From positions 992,001-1,056,000 of the forward strand of contig NZ_JAFBCR010000001.1 of the NCBI RefSeq assembly GCF_016907795.1: a stretch of DNA of 64,000 bases, in the 5' to 3' direction. The notes beneath the pieces were generated by a model that saw only the letters and a program-made list of their open reading frames with translations, was not told the DNA's origin and searched no databases. The position numbers were made by a program, and so were the translations under genes. Each line of letters starts with the position of its first letter. Position 1 is the stretch's first letter. Origin of the DNA: Kocuria palustris. Lineage in GTDB: Bacteria; Actinomycetota; Actinomycetes; Actinomycetales; Micrococcaceae. Below, piece after piece: positions 7,711 through 15,858 of the stretch.

Positions 7711-8811
7711 TCAGTCCTTGGTGGACTCGGTGGCCTTGGCCCAGATGTTCACCCCGGCGTCCCGAGCGAGCTCGTCGATGCGGGAGAGCTCGTCCTGGGA
7801 GAACTCGAGGTTCTCCACGGCCTTGGCGCTGTCGGCGATCTGCCGGGCCGAGGAGGCTCCCACCAGCGCGGAGGTGACCTGCCCGCCGTCCTGCGGGCGC
7901 AGGGTCCAGGCGATCGCCATCTGCGCCAGGGTCTGACCGCGCTGCTGAGCGATCTCGTTCAGCCCGCGGATGCGCTCGATGTTCTCGTCCGTGAGCCATT
8001 CGGGGTTCAGGGACTTGGAGGCCGCGGCGCGCGAGTCCTCCGGGATGCCGTTCAGGTACTTGTCCGTGAGCATGCCCTGGGCCAGCGGCGTGAACACGAT
8101 CGAGCCCATACCGGCCTCCCCCAGCACCTGCACCAGGTTCTTGCCGCCGGCCGGGCCGTCCGCGTTCTCGGAGGGCTCCTCGATCCAGCGGTTGAGCAGC
8201 GAGTACGACGGCTGGTGGATGACCAGCGGCGTGCCGAGCTCGCGCATGATCTGCTGGGCCTGGGCGGTGTCGTCGGCGCTGTAGGAGGAGATGCCCACGT
8301 GCAGCGCCCGGCCCGAGCGCACGATGCGGTCCAGGGTGCGCATGGTGTCCTCGATCGGGGTCTCCGGATCCGGACGGTGGTGGTAGAAGATGTCCACCCG
8401 GTCCAGGCCCATGCGCTCGAGCGACTGATCGAGCGAGTCGATGAGGTACTTGCGCGAGCCGCCGAAGCCGTAGGGGCCCGGCCACATGTCCCAGCCGGCC
8501 TTGGAGGAGATCACGATCTCCTGGCGCAGATCGGCGAAGTCCTCCTTGAGCACGCGCCCGAAGTTCAGCTCGGCCGAGCCGTTGGGCGGGCCGTAGTTGT
8601 TGGCCAGGTCGAAGTGGGTGATGCCCGAGTCGAAGGCCTGACGCAGGATCTGCTTCTGCGTGGCCATGGGCTTGTCATCGCCGAAGTTGTGCCACAGCCC
8701 CAGCGAGATCGCGGGCAGCTTCAGGCCCGAGGTCCCGAGCGTGCGGTAGGGCATGGACTCGTAGCGGTCCTCGGCGGGCGTCCAGCGGGTGTCATCTCCG
8801 TAGATCAGCAT
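7711..8811 (-). CDS. gpr: Aldo/keto reductase, YghZ/Gpr type
   Basis: This NADPH-dependent reductase is related to E. coli YghZ (L-glyceraldehyde 3-phosphate reductase, also active on methylglyoxal). The 366-residue protein shows YRTLGTSGLKLPAISLGLWH at the start, the tetrad Tyr in FDLANNYGPPNG, the Lys in VISSKAGWDMWPGPYG and the His in IFYHHRPDPETP. The WPGPYG segment and the insert in the middle are typical of the YghZ subfamily. The ATG at 8811 has GGAAGGA about 8 bases upstream. It follows treZ but is separated by a strong hairpin, so it probably has its own transcript. Detoxification of reactive carbonyls is inferred. Confidence 0.88.
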   Translation of the reverse strand: MLIYGDDTRWTPAEDRYESMPYRTLGTSGLKLPAISLGLWHNFGDDKPMATQKQILRQAFDSGITHFDLANNYGPPNGSAELNFGRVLKEDFADLRQEIVISSKAGWDMWPGPYGFGGSRKYLIDSLDQSLERMGLDRVDIFYHHRPDPETPIEDTMRTLDRIVRSGRALHVGISSYSADDTAQAQQIMRELGTPLVIHQPSYSLLNRWIEEPSENADGPAGGKNLVQVLGEAGMGSIVFTPLAQGMLTDKYLNGIPEDSRAAASKSLNPEWLTDENIERIRGLNEIAQQRGQTLAQMAIAWTLRPQDGGQVTSALVGASSARQIADSAKAVENLEFSQDELSRIDELARDAGVNIWAKATESTKD

Positions 8812-8878
8812 GTGCCCATCCTTCCACCGCCCGGCGACAGCGCAATGGGAGCAGCAGGACGCACCGCTTCGGAGCCGA

Positions 8879-8914
8879 AGCGGCCTCCGCTCCCTGGAGG
8901 AAGCGGAGGCCGCT
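8879..8914 (-). terminator. Hairpin terminator after treZ
   Basis: A 13-bp perfect stem (8879-8891 with 8902-8914) lies 31 bases beyond the treZ stop. A second hairpin (8864-8872 with 8875-8883, 9 bp) shares five bases with it, so only one of the two can form at a time. Confidence 0.7.
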
Positions 8915-8944
8915 GGATCATGGCGGACCGTCCAGCACAGCCTC

Positions 8945-10825
8945 TCAGGCCCTGAGCACCGCTGCGCCGCTGCCCTGGAGACGGATGGACTCCCCGGCCG
9001 GCTCCTCGGCGCCGTGGCTCCACAGCACCGACGAAGCGGCACCGCCCAGCGGCACGTCCACGGCGTCGTCGCCGAAGTTGAAGGCTGCGGACACCGGGCC
9101 GCGGTGCAGCACGAGCCAGCGGCCGTCCTCTTCGAACTCGGTGCGGATCGTCTCGAAGCCGCCGCGCAGCTCGGGGGTGCGTCGGCGCAGGTCGATCAGT
9201 TCCCGGTAGGCGGCGAGCACCTTCGCGTGATCGCCCTGCTCACGCTCATCCCACTTCAGGATCGCCGAGTCGAAGGTCTCCTGCGCCTGGGGATCCGGGA
9301 CGGAGTCCTCGTCCCATCCCATGCGCGCGAACTCGGCCTTGCGGCCGCTGCGCACGGCATCGGCCAGCTCGGGCTCCGGATGCGCGGTGAAGAACGGCCA
9401 CGGGGTCGAGGCCGCCCACTCCTCGCCCTGGAAGATCATGGGCGTGTACGGCTGGGTCAGCAGCAGGGCCGCGGCCAGGATCAGGCGATCCGTGGACAGC
9501 GTCTGCGAGAAGCGGTCGCCGGTCGCCCGGTTGCCCACCTGATCGTGGTTCTGCGTGTAGGTCACGAACTGCCACGGCTTCTGCCGCTGCGGGTCGACGG
9601 GCCCCCCGTGGGAGCGCCCGCGGAAGGACGAGAACGAGCCGTCGTGGAAGAACGCCCCCTCCATGGACTTGGCCAGCGCCCCCAGCGAGGCGAAGTCCGA
9701 GTAGTAGCCCTGCGACTCCCCCGACAGCGCCCAGTGCGCGCCGTGGTGCCAGTCGTCGAGCCACTGTCCGCTCATCCCCAGGCCGTTGCGCTCGGTGCCC
9801 TCGACCATGCGGACGTCGTTGAGGTCCGACTCCGCGATCGTGAAGGCACGACGACGGGTGCGCTGCGAGGTCTCCGCCACACGGTCCGAGATCTGCTGGA
9901 GGATGTGGCGGGCGCGGGAGTCCTTGAGCGCGTGCACGGCATCGATGCGGAAGCCGTCGACGTGGAAGTCCTCCTGCCACATGCGCACATTGTCGAGGAT
10001 GTGATCGCGCACCCCGTCGGAGCCGAAGTCGTCCAGGTTGATCTGCTCGCCCCACGAGGAGGCACCGGCGGTGAAGACCTCGAAGAACTCGGGCAGGTAG
10101 TTCCCGGATGGGCCCAGGTGGTTGTAGACGACGTCCAGCACGACGGCCAGGTTGCGCTCGTGGCAGGCATCCACGAAACGCTGCAGGCCGATCGGCCCGC
10201 CGTACTCCTCCTGGGTCGTGTACCAGGCCACGCCGTCGTAGCCCCAGTTGCGCGAGCCGTTGAACCCGTTGACGGGCAGGACCTCGACGGCGTCGATGCC
10301 CAGCTCGGCGAGCGCATCCAGGTGCTCGATCGCGGCCTCGAAGGTGCCCTCCGGGGTGAAGGTCCCGATGTGCATCTCGTAGAGCACGGTGTCCTCGAGA
10401 TCGGCCCCGCCCCAGTCGTGGTCGGTCCACTCGAAGTCGGCGGGGTCGTAGGTGCATGACAGCTCGTGCACGCCCTGCGGCTGGCGCATGGAGCGCGGAT
10501 CCGGCAGCACGGCCGATTCGATCGTGCGCTCCTCGGGCGTGCCCGGGTCCAGGACCTTGGAGAGGATGTAGCCGTAGCGCACCGTCGTGGACGGCACGGA
10601 CTCGGCGGCCTCGTCCGGCAGCGTCCACCAGCCCATGGGGCTGTGCTCGCCGGAGGCGTACTCGGGAGCCGGCTCCAGCCCGCGCGGGCTGTGCCCCGGC
10701 AGGTCGAGGGCCTTGATCATCTCGTGGTCCTGCCCGTCGATGCGCACGACGACACCCGCCGCATGCGGGGCGAAGACGTCGAAGCGATCCAGAGGGGCTC
10801 GGCCGTTTCCTGCGGAGTAGGACAT
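8945..10825 (-). CDS. treZ: Malto-oligosyltrehalose trehalohydrolase
   Basis: TreZ releases trehalose from the maltooligosyl-trehalose made by TreY. The 626-residue GH13 protein has an N-terminal beta domain, then YEMHIGTFTPEGTF and VVLDVVYNHLGPSGNYLP. The catalytic residues lie in FHVDGFRIDAVHAL (Asp nucleophile), FTIAESDLND (Glu acid/base) and YTQNHDQVGNRATGD (Asp). FQGEEWAAS and the C-terminal sandwich follow. The ATG at 10825 has a GGAGGA site 4-5 bases upstream. It is the last gene of glgX-treY-treZ, with 80 bp between treY and treZ. It uses glycogen or maltodextrin rather than glucose phosphates as the carbon source for trehalose. Confidence 0.95.
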   Translation of the reverse strand: MSYSAGNGRAPLDRFDVFAPHAAGVVVRIDGQDHEMIKALDLPGHSPRGLEPAPEYASGEHSPMGWWTLPDEAAESVPSTTVRYGYILSKVLDPGTPEERTIESAVLPDPRSMRQPQGVHELSCTYDPADFEWTDHDWGGADLEDTVLYEMHIGTFTPEGTFEAAIEHLDALAELGIDAVEVLPVNGFNGSRNWGYDGVAWYTTQEEYGGPIGLQRFVDACHERNLAVVLDVVYNHLGPSGNYLPEFFEVFTAGASSWGEQINLDDFGSDGVRDHILDNVRMWQEDFHVDGFRIDAVHALKDSRARHILQQISDRVAETSQRTRRRAFTIAESDLNDVRMVEGTERNGLGMSGQWLDDWHHGAHWALSGESQGYYSDFASLGALAKSMEGAFFHDGSFSSFRGRSHGGPVDPQRQKPWQFVTYTQNHDQVGNRATGDRFSQTLSTDRLILAAALLLTQPYTPMIFQGEEWAASTPWPFFTAHPEPELADAVRSGRKAEFARMGWDEDSVPDPQAQETFDSAILKWDEREQGDHAKVLAAYRELIDLRRRTPELRGGFETIRTEFEEDGRWLVLHRGPVSAAFNFGDDAVDVPLGGAASSVLWSHGAEEPAGESIRLQGSGAAVLRA

Positions 10826-10874
10826 GTCGTCCTCCGTTCTGCGGTGGGGAGACGATGCGTGCGCCCGCCTCGGA

Positions 10875-10889
10875 GAATGATCGTTCGGT
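10875..10889 (-). promoter_or_regulatory. Operator-like motif upstream of treZ
   Basis: Read on the minus strand, ACCGAACGATCATTC contains a near-palindrome (GAACGATCATTC). The identical 15 bases occur again between pcaF and pcaI at 50405-50419. The form resembles TetR-family operators, but no TetR gene is in the window. Confidence 0.35.
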
Positions 10890-10905
10890 ATAACGGTGGA
10901 ACAGC

Positions 10906-13377
10906 TCAGTCGCGGACCAGCAGTGCGACAGGCAGCAGGTCGAGCACCTCCCAGACCCGCACGGTGCCGCTGAAGCTCCCGCCGGTGAGGGCATCCTTCC
11001 ACTGCCCGTCGGGCAGCACCAGGCTTGTCTCGCCCCAACCGCCGGCAGCCTCCAGCCCCACGGGAAGCCGCGTCGCCAGGGTCAGCGCACCGCCGCGGTC
11101 GAAAGCGAACAGGTGTTCTGCCTGCTCGCCCTCCGCCTGCAGCGGTGCATAGTCCGAGAACAGCTCCGGGCGGTCGCGGCGCAGACGCAGCGCCCGCGAG
11201 GTCACCAGCAGCTTGGCATCGCCGGTCTCGTCCACTGCGGGCACGGAATGCTCGCGCGCCACCGAAGGATCGTCGCGGCGCTCGTCGAGGGCGGCCAGTC
11301 GCTGCGCGATCTCGGCGTGGCCCACCGGGCGGCGGTTGTCCGGATCCACGAGCGCAGGAGCCCACTGCTCGGAGCCCTGGTAGACGTCCGGCACGCCGGG
11401 CACGGTGAGCTGGATCAGCTTCTGCGACAGCGCGTTCGACCAGCCCGGTGCCTGGACTCGACGCACGATGCCCTCCACCGTGCCGCGCACGGCCGGGTCC
11501 TCCAGCACCAGGTCGATCAGCCCGCTGAGATCTGCCTCGAAGGCCTCGTCGCCGTCGACCCATGCGGTCGCGGTCCCGGACTCGCGGGCGGCCTTCAGTG
11601 CGTAGTCCACGGCGCGCTCGCGGCTGATGGGCCAGGCCCCCACCATGGCCTGAAGCACCAGGTTCACCAGCGTGCGATCGGCCAGCGGACCGACGCCCCT
11701 GGCTTGGGCATCGCGCTCCACGGAGGCGAGCGCCACGGCCCACTCCTCCCCGATCTCGGCGAGCACGCTGATCCGCGCGCGCACCGACTCCGAGCGCTTG
11801 GTGTCGTGGGTGGACAGGGTCGTCATGGCCAGCGGCTCGTCGCGGTGACGACGCGCGAACTCGTCGTGGGCCTCCTGAGCGGACAGCGAGAACGACGACG
11901 GATCCCCGCCCACCTCGGTGAGCGAGGTGAGACGGGAGTAGCGGTAGAACGCACTGTCCTCCACGCCCTTGGCCATGACCATGCCGGAGGTCTGCTGGAA
12001 GCGTCGTGCCGCCGGAGTCAGCTCCGACTCGTCCTCGACCCCCAGCCCCAGGACCGGGCCCAGAGCGGTGAGCACCTCGGCCAGCTCCGGACGGGAGCCC
12101 TGCGAGGCCTCCAGCGCCTCGGCCAGGTGCTCCGAGCCCCACGGCAGGTAGGTGCGGTAGACGCCGAAGCAGCTGAGGACCTCGCTCAGGGCGTCCACCA
12201 GGGTCTCGTGCGAGACGCCCTCCAGGGCGGGCTCGACGGAGGCCTCGCGGGCCAGGCGCTCGACCTCGGCATGCAGGGACCCGTCCGTCACGGCCCGCTT
12301 GGTCCCGTGGATCATCCGCTCCCAGTCGCCCTCCTGAGCCTGCTCGGCGCTCGAGCCGGCGCGCAGGGAGGCGTCCAGAGCGGTCAGCGGGTACTCCCCG
12401 TCCGGGTCCACGAGCAGCCGGTCGATCACACCCAGGGCGTCGTAGCCCGTGGTGCCGGCCGTCAGGCCCTGCTCCAGCCATTCGCGCGGCAGCAGCTCCC
12501 CGGGCTCCAGGATCTTCTCGATCAGGGTGTAGCGCCCGCCGGTGAGCTCGGCCAGCCAGCCGAGGTACTGCGCGGGATCGCGCACCCCGTCCGGGTGATC
12601 GATGCGCAGCCCGTCCACCAGGCCCTCGTCGATCCAGCGACGGACCTCCACGTGCGAGTCCTCGAAGACCTGGCGGTCCTCGACCCTGATCCCCGCCAGG
12701 GTGGCGATCGTGAAGAAGCGGCGGTAGTTCAGGGCAGCATCCCCGCGGCGCCAGTTGACCAGCTGGTAGTTCTGCCGCTCGTGGATCATCCGGGCAGGCT
12801 CCGTGGCCCGGCCGTCGTCATCGAACATCGCCGTGCCCTCGGCCACCGGGTAGACGTTGTCGAAGTAGGTCAGCACCGGCTGCCCGTCGCGCAGCTCGAC
12901 CTCGAGCTGCTCCAGCGCCTGGTCGGCCCGACCCGGGCGCGGAGTGCCGTCCTCGTCGGCGTCGTCGCCGAGCACCGGGATCATCACCCGGTCGCCGAAG
13001 GACTCCCAGTCGACGTCGAAGGCCTGCGCGTGCTCGGAGCCGCGTCCGTCGCGCAGCAGCGACCACCACCACGGGTTCTCCGGCGGGGAGGCCACGCCCT
13101 GGTGGTTCGGCACGATGTCCACCAGCACGCCCAGGTCCAGCTCGTGCGCCGAGCGGCAGAAGCGGTCGAAAGCATCCCTGCCCCCGCGGGCCGGGTCGAC
13201 CTCGGTGGGATCGGCCACGTCGTAGCCGTGGTCCGAGCCGCCCACGGAGCGCAGGACCGGCGAGAGGTAGACCCAGTCCGCGCCGAGCGCCTGCAGGCGC
13301 TCGAGCTGCTCGACTGCTGCGGTGAGGTCGAAGTCGGGGGTGATCTGGAGTCGGTAGGTCGAGGCGGGAATGCGCAC
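10906..13377 (-). CDS. treY: Malto-oligosyltrehalose synthase
   Basis: TreY isomerises the reducing-end alpha-1,4 bond of a maltodextrin to the alpha,alpha-1,1 bond of trehalose. The 823-residue GH13 protein begins RIPASTYRLQITPDFDLTAA. It carries GADWVYLSPVLRSVGGSDHG, VDIVPNHQGV, LVDGLRIDHPDGVRDP (nucleophile Asp), YTLIEKILEPGE (Glu) and LSTHDTKRSESVRARI. The GTG start at 13377 is preceded by GAGGAG at about 5 bases. It lies 124 bp after glgX and 80 bp before treZ, completing the usual three-gene trehalose cassette. Confidence 0.95.
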   Translation of the reverse strand: MRIPASTYRLQITPDFDLTAAVEQLERLQALGADWVYLSPVLRSVGGSDHGYDVADPTEVDPARGGRDAFDRFCRSAHELDLGVLVDIVPNHQGVASPPENPWWWSLLRDGRGSEHAQAFDVDWESFGDRVMIPVLGDDADEDGTPRPGRADQALEQLEVELRDGQPVLTYFDNVYPVAEGTAMFDDDGRATEPARMIHERQNYQLVNWRRGDAALNYRRFFTIATLAGIRVEDRQVFEDSHVEVRRWIDEGLVDGLRIDHPDGVRDPAQYLGWLAELTGGRYTLIEKILEPGELLPREWLEQGLTAGTTGYDALGVIDRLLVDPDGEYPLTALDASLRAGSSAEQAQEGDWERMIHGTKRAVTDGSLHAEVERLAREASVEPALEGVSHETLVDALSEVLSCFGVYRTYLPWGSEHLAEALEASQGSRPELAEVLTALGPVLGLGVEDESELTPAARRFQQTSGMVMAKGVEDSAFYRYSRLTSLTEVGGDPSSFSLSAQEAHDEFARRHRDEPLAMTTLSTHDTKRSESVRARISVLAEIGEEWAVALASVERDAQARGVGPLADRTLVNLVLQAMVGAWPISRERAVDYALKAARESGTATAWVDGDEAFEADLSGLIDLVLEDPAVRGTVEGIVRRVQAPGWSNALSQKLIQLTVPGVPDVYQGSEQWAPALVDPDNRRPVGHAEIAQRLAALDERRDDPSVAREHSVPAVDETGDAKLLVTSRALRLRRDRPELFSDYAPLQAEGEQAEHLFAFDRGGALTLATRLPVGLEAAGGWGETSLVLPDGQWKDALTGGSFSGTVRVWEVLDLLPVALLVRD

Positions 13378-13474
13378 GTGGTCTCCTCGTGTGCTGGTGC
13401 AGGAGCACCTCTCCTGCTGCGGATCCTGGGTGGGAGGGCCGGCCCCGATCGGTCGGGACTGGCCCCAGTCTCAG

Positions 13475-13498
13475 GCGAGCCGGGATCACCCGGCTCGC
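13475..13498 (-). terminator. Hairpin between glgX and treY
   Basis: A 10-bp perfect stem with a four-base loop starts three bases after the glgX stop. It lies inside the operon, so it may only partly terminate or may stabilise the glgX message. Confidence 0.55.
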
Positions 13499-13501
13499 GG
13501 C

Positions 13502-15697
13502 TCACTCGTCCGGCTGGGCCTGGGACGCGTAGGCGGCGACGGAGGCCGCCACCGAGGTGTCCGGCTCGTCCTCGGGCTCATCCCACTGGCGCAGCACCAC
13601 CATGGACTTGGGCTTGAGCACGAACTCCGTCGAGTGCGTGAGCACCGAGCCGTTGCCGTGCTCGCCGGCGGTGTCCAGCAGCTCCTCCCACGTAGATCCG
13701 TACTCGGCGGGCGGGAGGGTGCACGTGATGTCCTCCGGGGAGGAGTTGAACCACACCAGGAAGTCGACGTCGGTGATCTGGCGACCGCGGGCGTCCTTGC
13801 CTGTGATGCCATGGCCGTTGAGCCACATCCCGAGCGTGCGGGACAGGGGCTCGTCCCAGTCGGCCGGCGTCATGGCCGAGCCGTCGGTGCTGATCCAGGC
13901 GATGTCCGGCATGGGATCCTCGTCCGTGCGCTCGTCCATCTCGACCGGACGGCCGTCGAAGAACTGCGCGCGGCGGAACGTGGGGTGGTCCCGGCGCAGG
14001 TGGATCAGCGCGGAGGTGAACTCCACGAGCGGGGCGTCGGCGGCGTCCCAGTCGATCCAGGAGATCTCGTTGTCCTGGCAGTACGTGTTGTTGTTGCCGC
14101 CCTGGCTGCGTCCGAGCTCGTCGCCGTGCAGGAGCATGGGGGTGCCCTGGGAGAGCATCAGCGTGGCGATGAAGTTGCGCTGCTGCCGTGCGCGCAGCGA
14201 CAGGACGTCGGCGTCGTCCGTGGGGCCTTCCACACCGCAGTTCCAGGAGCGGTTGTGCGACTCGCCGTCGTTGTTGTCCTCGCCGTTGGCCTCGTTGTGC
14301 TTCTCGTTGTAGGACACGAGGTCGCGCAGCGTGAAGCCGTCGTGGGCCGTGACGAAGTTGATCGAGGCGAACGGACGGCGTCCGCTGTTCTCGTACAGGT
14401 CCGCCGAGCCCGTGATGCGGGAGGCGAACTCGCCCAGGGTCGAGGGCTCGCCGCGCCAGAAGTCCCGCACGGTGTCGCGGTACATGCCGTTCCACTCGGT
14501 CCACTGCGGCGGGAAGTTGCCCACCTGGTAGCCGCCAGGGCCGACGTCCCACGGCTCGGCGATCAGCTTGACCTGGGAGACGATCGGATCCTGCTGCACG
14601 AGCTCGAAGAAGGTCGAGAGCTTGTCGACGTCGTAGAACTCGCGAGCCAGGGTCGAGGCCAGATCGAAGCGGAAGCCGTCGACGTGCATCTCGGTGACCC
14701 AGTAGCGCAGCGAGTCCATCATCAGCTGCAGCGCATGGGGGTGGCGCACGTTGAGCGAGTTACCGGTGCCCGTGTAGTCCATGTAGAACTTCGGGTCGTC
14801 CTCGACGGTGCGGTAGTAGGCGTTGTTGTCCACCCCGCGCATGGACAGCGTGGGCCCCAGGTGGTTGCCCTCCGCCGTGTGGTTGTAGACCACGTCCAGG
14901 ATGACCTCGATGTTCGCCCGGTGCAGGGCGCGGACCATGGCCTTGAACTCCTGGACCTGCCCGCCGAGGGTCGAGGTCGAGCAGTAGTCGTGGTGCGGGG
15001 CGAAGAACGCGATGGTGTTGTAGCCCCAGTAGTTGCGCAGGCCCTTCTCCAGCAGCGTGGAGTCCTGCACGAACTCGTGCACCGGCATGAGCTCGATCGC
15101 GGTGATGCCGAGCTTCTTCAGATGCGAGATGGTCGCCGGGTGGGCCACGCCGGCATAGGTGCCGCGCTCGTTCTCCGGGATCTCGTCGAGCTGCTGCGTG
15201 AGCCCCTTGACGTGGGCCTCGTAGATCACGGACTTGTGGTATTCGCGCTTGGGCGGGCGGTCGCCCTGCCACTCGAAGAACGGGTTGATCACCACGCCCT
15301 TCATCATCAGCTCGGCCGAGTCCTCGTCGTTGAAGGAGTCCTCGTCACCGAACTCGTAGGAGAACAGCGGCTGGCCCCACTCGCGCACGAAGCCGTCCAC
15401 GGCCTTGGCGTAGGGATCCAGCAGCAGCTTGGAGGGGTTGCAGCGCAGGCCCTGCGACGGTTCCCACGGGCCGTGCACGCGGTAGCCGTAGCGCTGACCG
15501 GGCTCGACGTTGGGCAGGAAGCAGTGCCAGACATAGCCGTCGACGGCCTCGACCTCGATGCGCTCCTCGGTGCCCTGGTCGTCGAACAGGCACAGCTCGA
15601 CCTTCTCGGCGACCTCGGAGAACAGAGCGAAGTTGGTGCCCGTTCCGTCGAAGGTCGCCCCGAGGGGGTAAGCGGTTCCGGGCCAGACTTCGGTCAC
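13502..15697 (-). CDS. glgX: Glycogen debranching enzyme (isoamylase type)
   Basis: GlgX/TreX cleaves alpha-1,6 branches to release linear maltodextrins for TreY-TreZ. The 731-residue protein starts with a CBM48-like domain (YPLGATFDGTGTNFALFSEV) and has WGYNTIAFFAPHHDYCS. The active site lies in HVDGFRFDLASTLAREF (Asp), KLIAEPWDVGPGGYQVG (Glu) and FVTAHDGFTLRDLVSYN (Asp). The GTG at 15697 is preceded by AGGAGA about 8 bases upstream. It is the first gene of the trehalose operon. A TAGGCT -10 candidate lies about 100 bases upstream. Confidence 0.95.
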   Translation of the reverse strand: MTEVWPGTAYPLGATFDGTGTNFALFSEVAEKVELCLFDDQGTEERIEVEAVDGYVWHCFLPNVEPGQRYGYRVHGPWEPSQGLRCNPSKLLLDPYAKAVDGFVREWGQPLFSYEFGDEDSFNDEDSAELMMKGVVINPFFEWQGDRPPKREYHKSVIYEAHVKGLTQQLDEIPENERGTYAGVAHPATISHLKKLGITAIELMPVHEFVQDSTLLEKGLRNYWGYNTIAFFAPHHDYCSTSTLGGQVQEFKAMVRALHRANIEVILDVVYNHTAEGNHLGPTLSMRGVDNNAYYRTVEDDPKFYMDYTGTGNSLNVRHPHALQLMMDSLRYWVTEMHVDGFRFDLASTLAREFYDVDKLSTFFELVQQDPIVSQVKLIAEPWDVGPGGYQVGNFPPQWTEWNGMYRDTVRDFWRGEPSTLGEFASRITGSADLYENSGRRPFASINFVTAHDGFTLRDLVSYNEKHNEANGEDNNDGESHNRSWNCGVEGPTDDADVLSLRARQQRNFIATLMLSQGTPMLLHGDELGRSQGGNNNTYCQDNEISWIDWDAADAPLVEFTSALIHLRRDHPTFRRAQFFDGRPVEMDERTDEDPMPDIAWISTDGSAMTPADWDEPLSRTLGMWLNGHGITGKDARGRQITDVDFLVWFNSSPEDITCTLPPAEYGSTWEELLDTAGEHGNGSVLTHSTEFVLKPKSMVVLRQWDEPEDEPDTSVAASVAAYASQAQPDE

Positions 15698-15796
15698 GAC
15701 GATGATCTCCTGAAGGTGTAGGGGTTCGGGATCCGCCGCCTGACCCTCGAGGGACGCAGACAGAAAGGACTCCCGGTGCGTCGGCGCACTGCACCG

Positions 15797-15802
15797 AGCC
15801 TA
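15797..15802 (-). promoter_or_regulatory. -10 candidate for the glgX-treY-treZ operon
   Basis: TAGGCT on the minus strand fits TANNNT and lies about 100 bases before the glgX GTG, in the only gap upstream of the cassette. No convincing -35 accompanies it. Confidence 0.35.
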
Positions 15803-15858
15803 GCGCAGGTGCCGACATCAGGGCCGGACGGCCCCCGTCCGTTCGCGCTCGGCCCCCC

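Noticed and set aside
8945-12481. A 1,178-codon frame reading treZ with a long upstream part inside treY
   Set aside because: The upstream part is treY read out of frame. treZ homology and a good ribosome site begin at 10825.
11113-13617. An 834-codon plus-strand frame opposite treY
   Set aside because: A mirror-image artefact of the treY coding sequence: Val/Gly/Arg/His-rich with no domain features.
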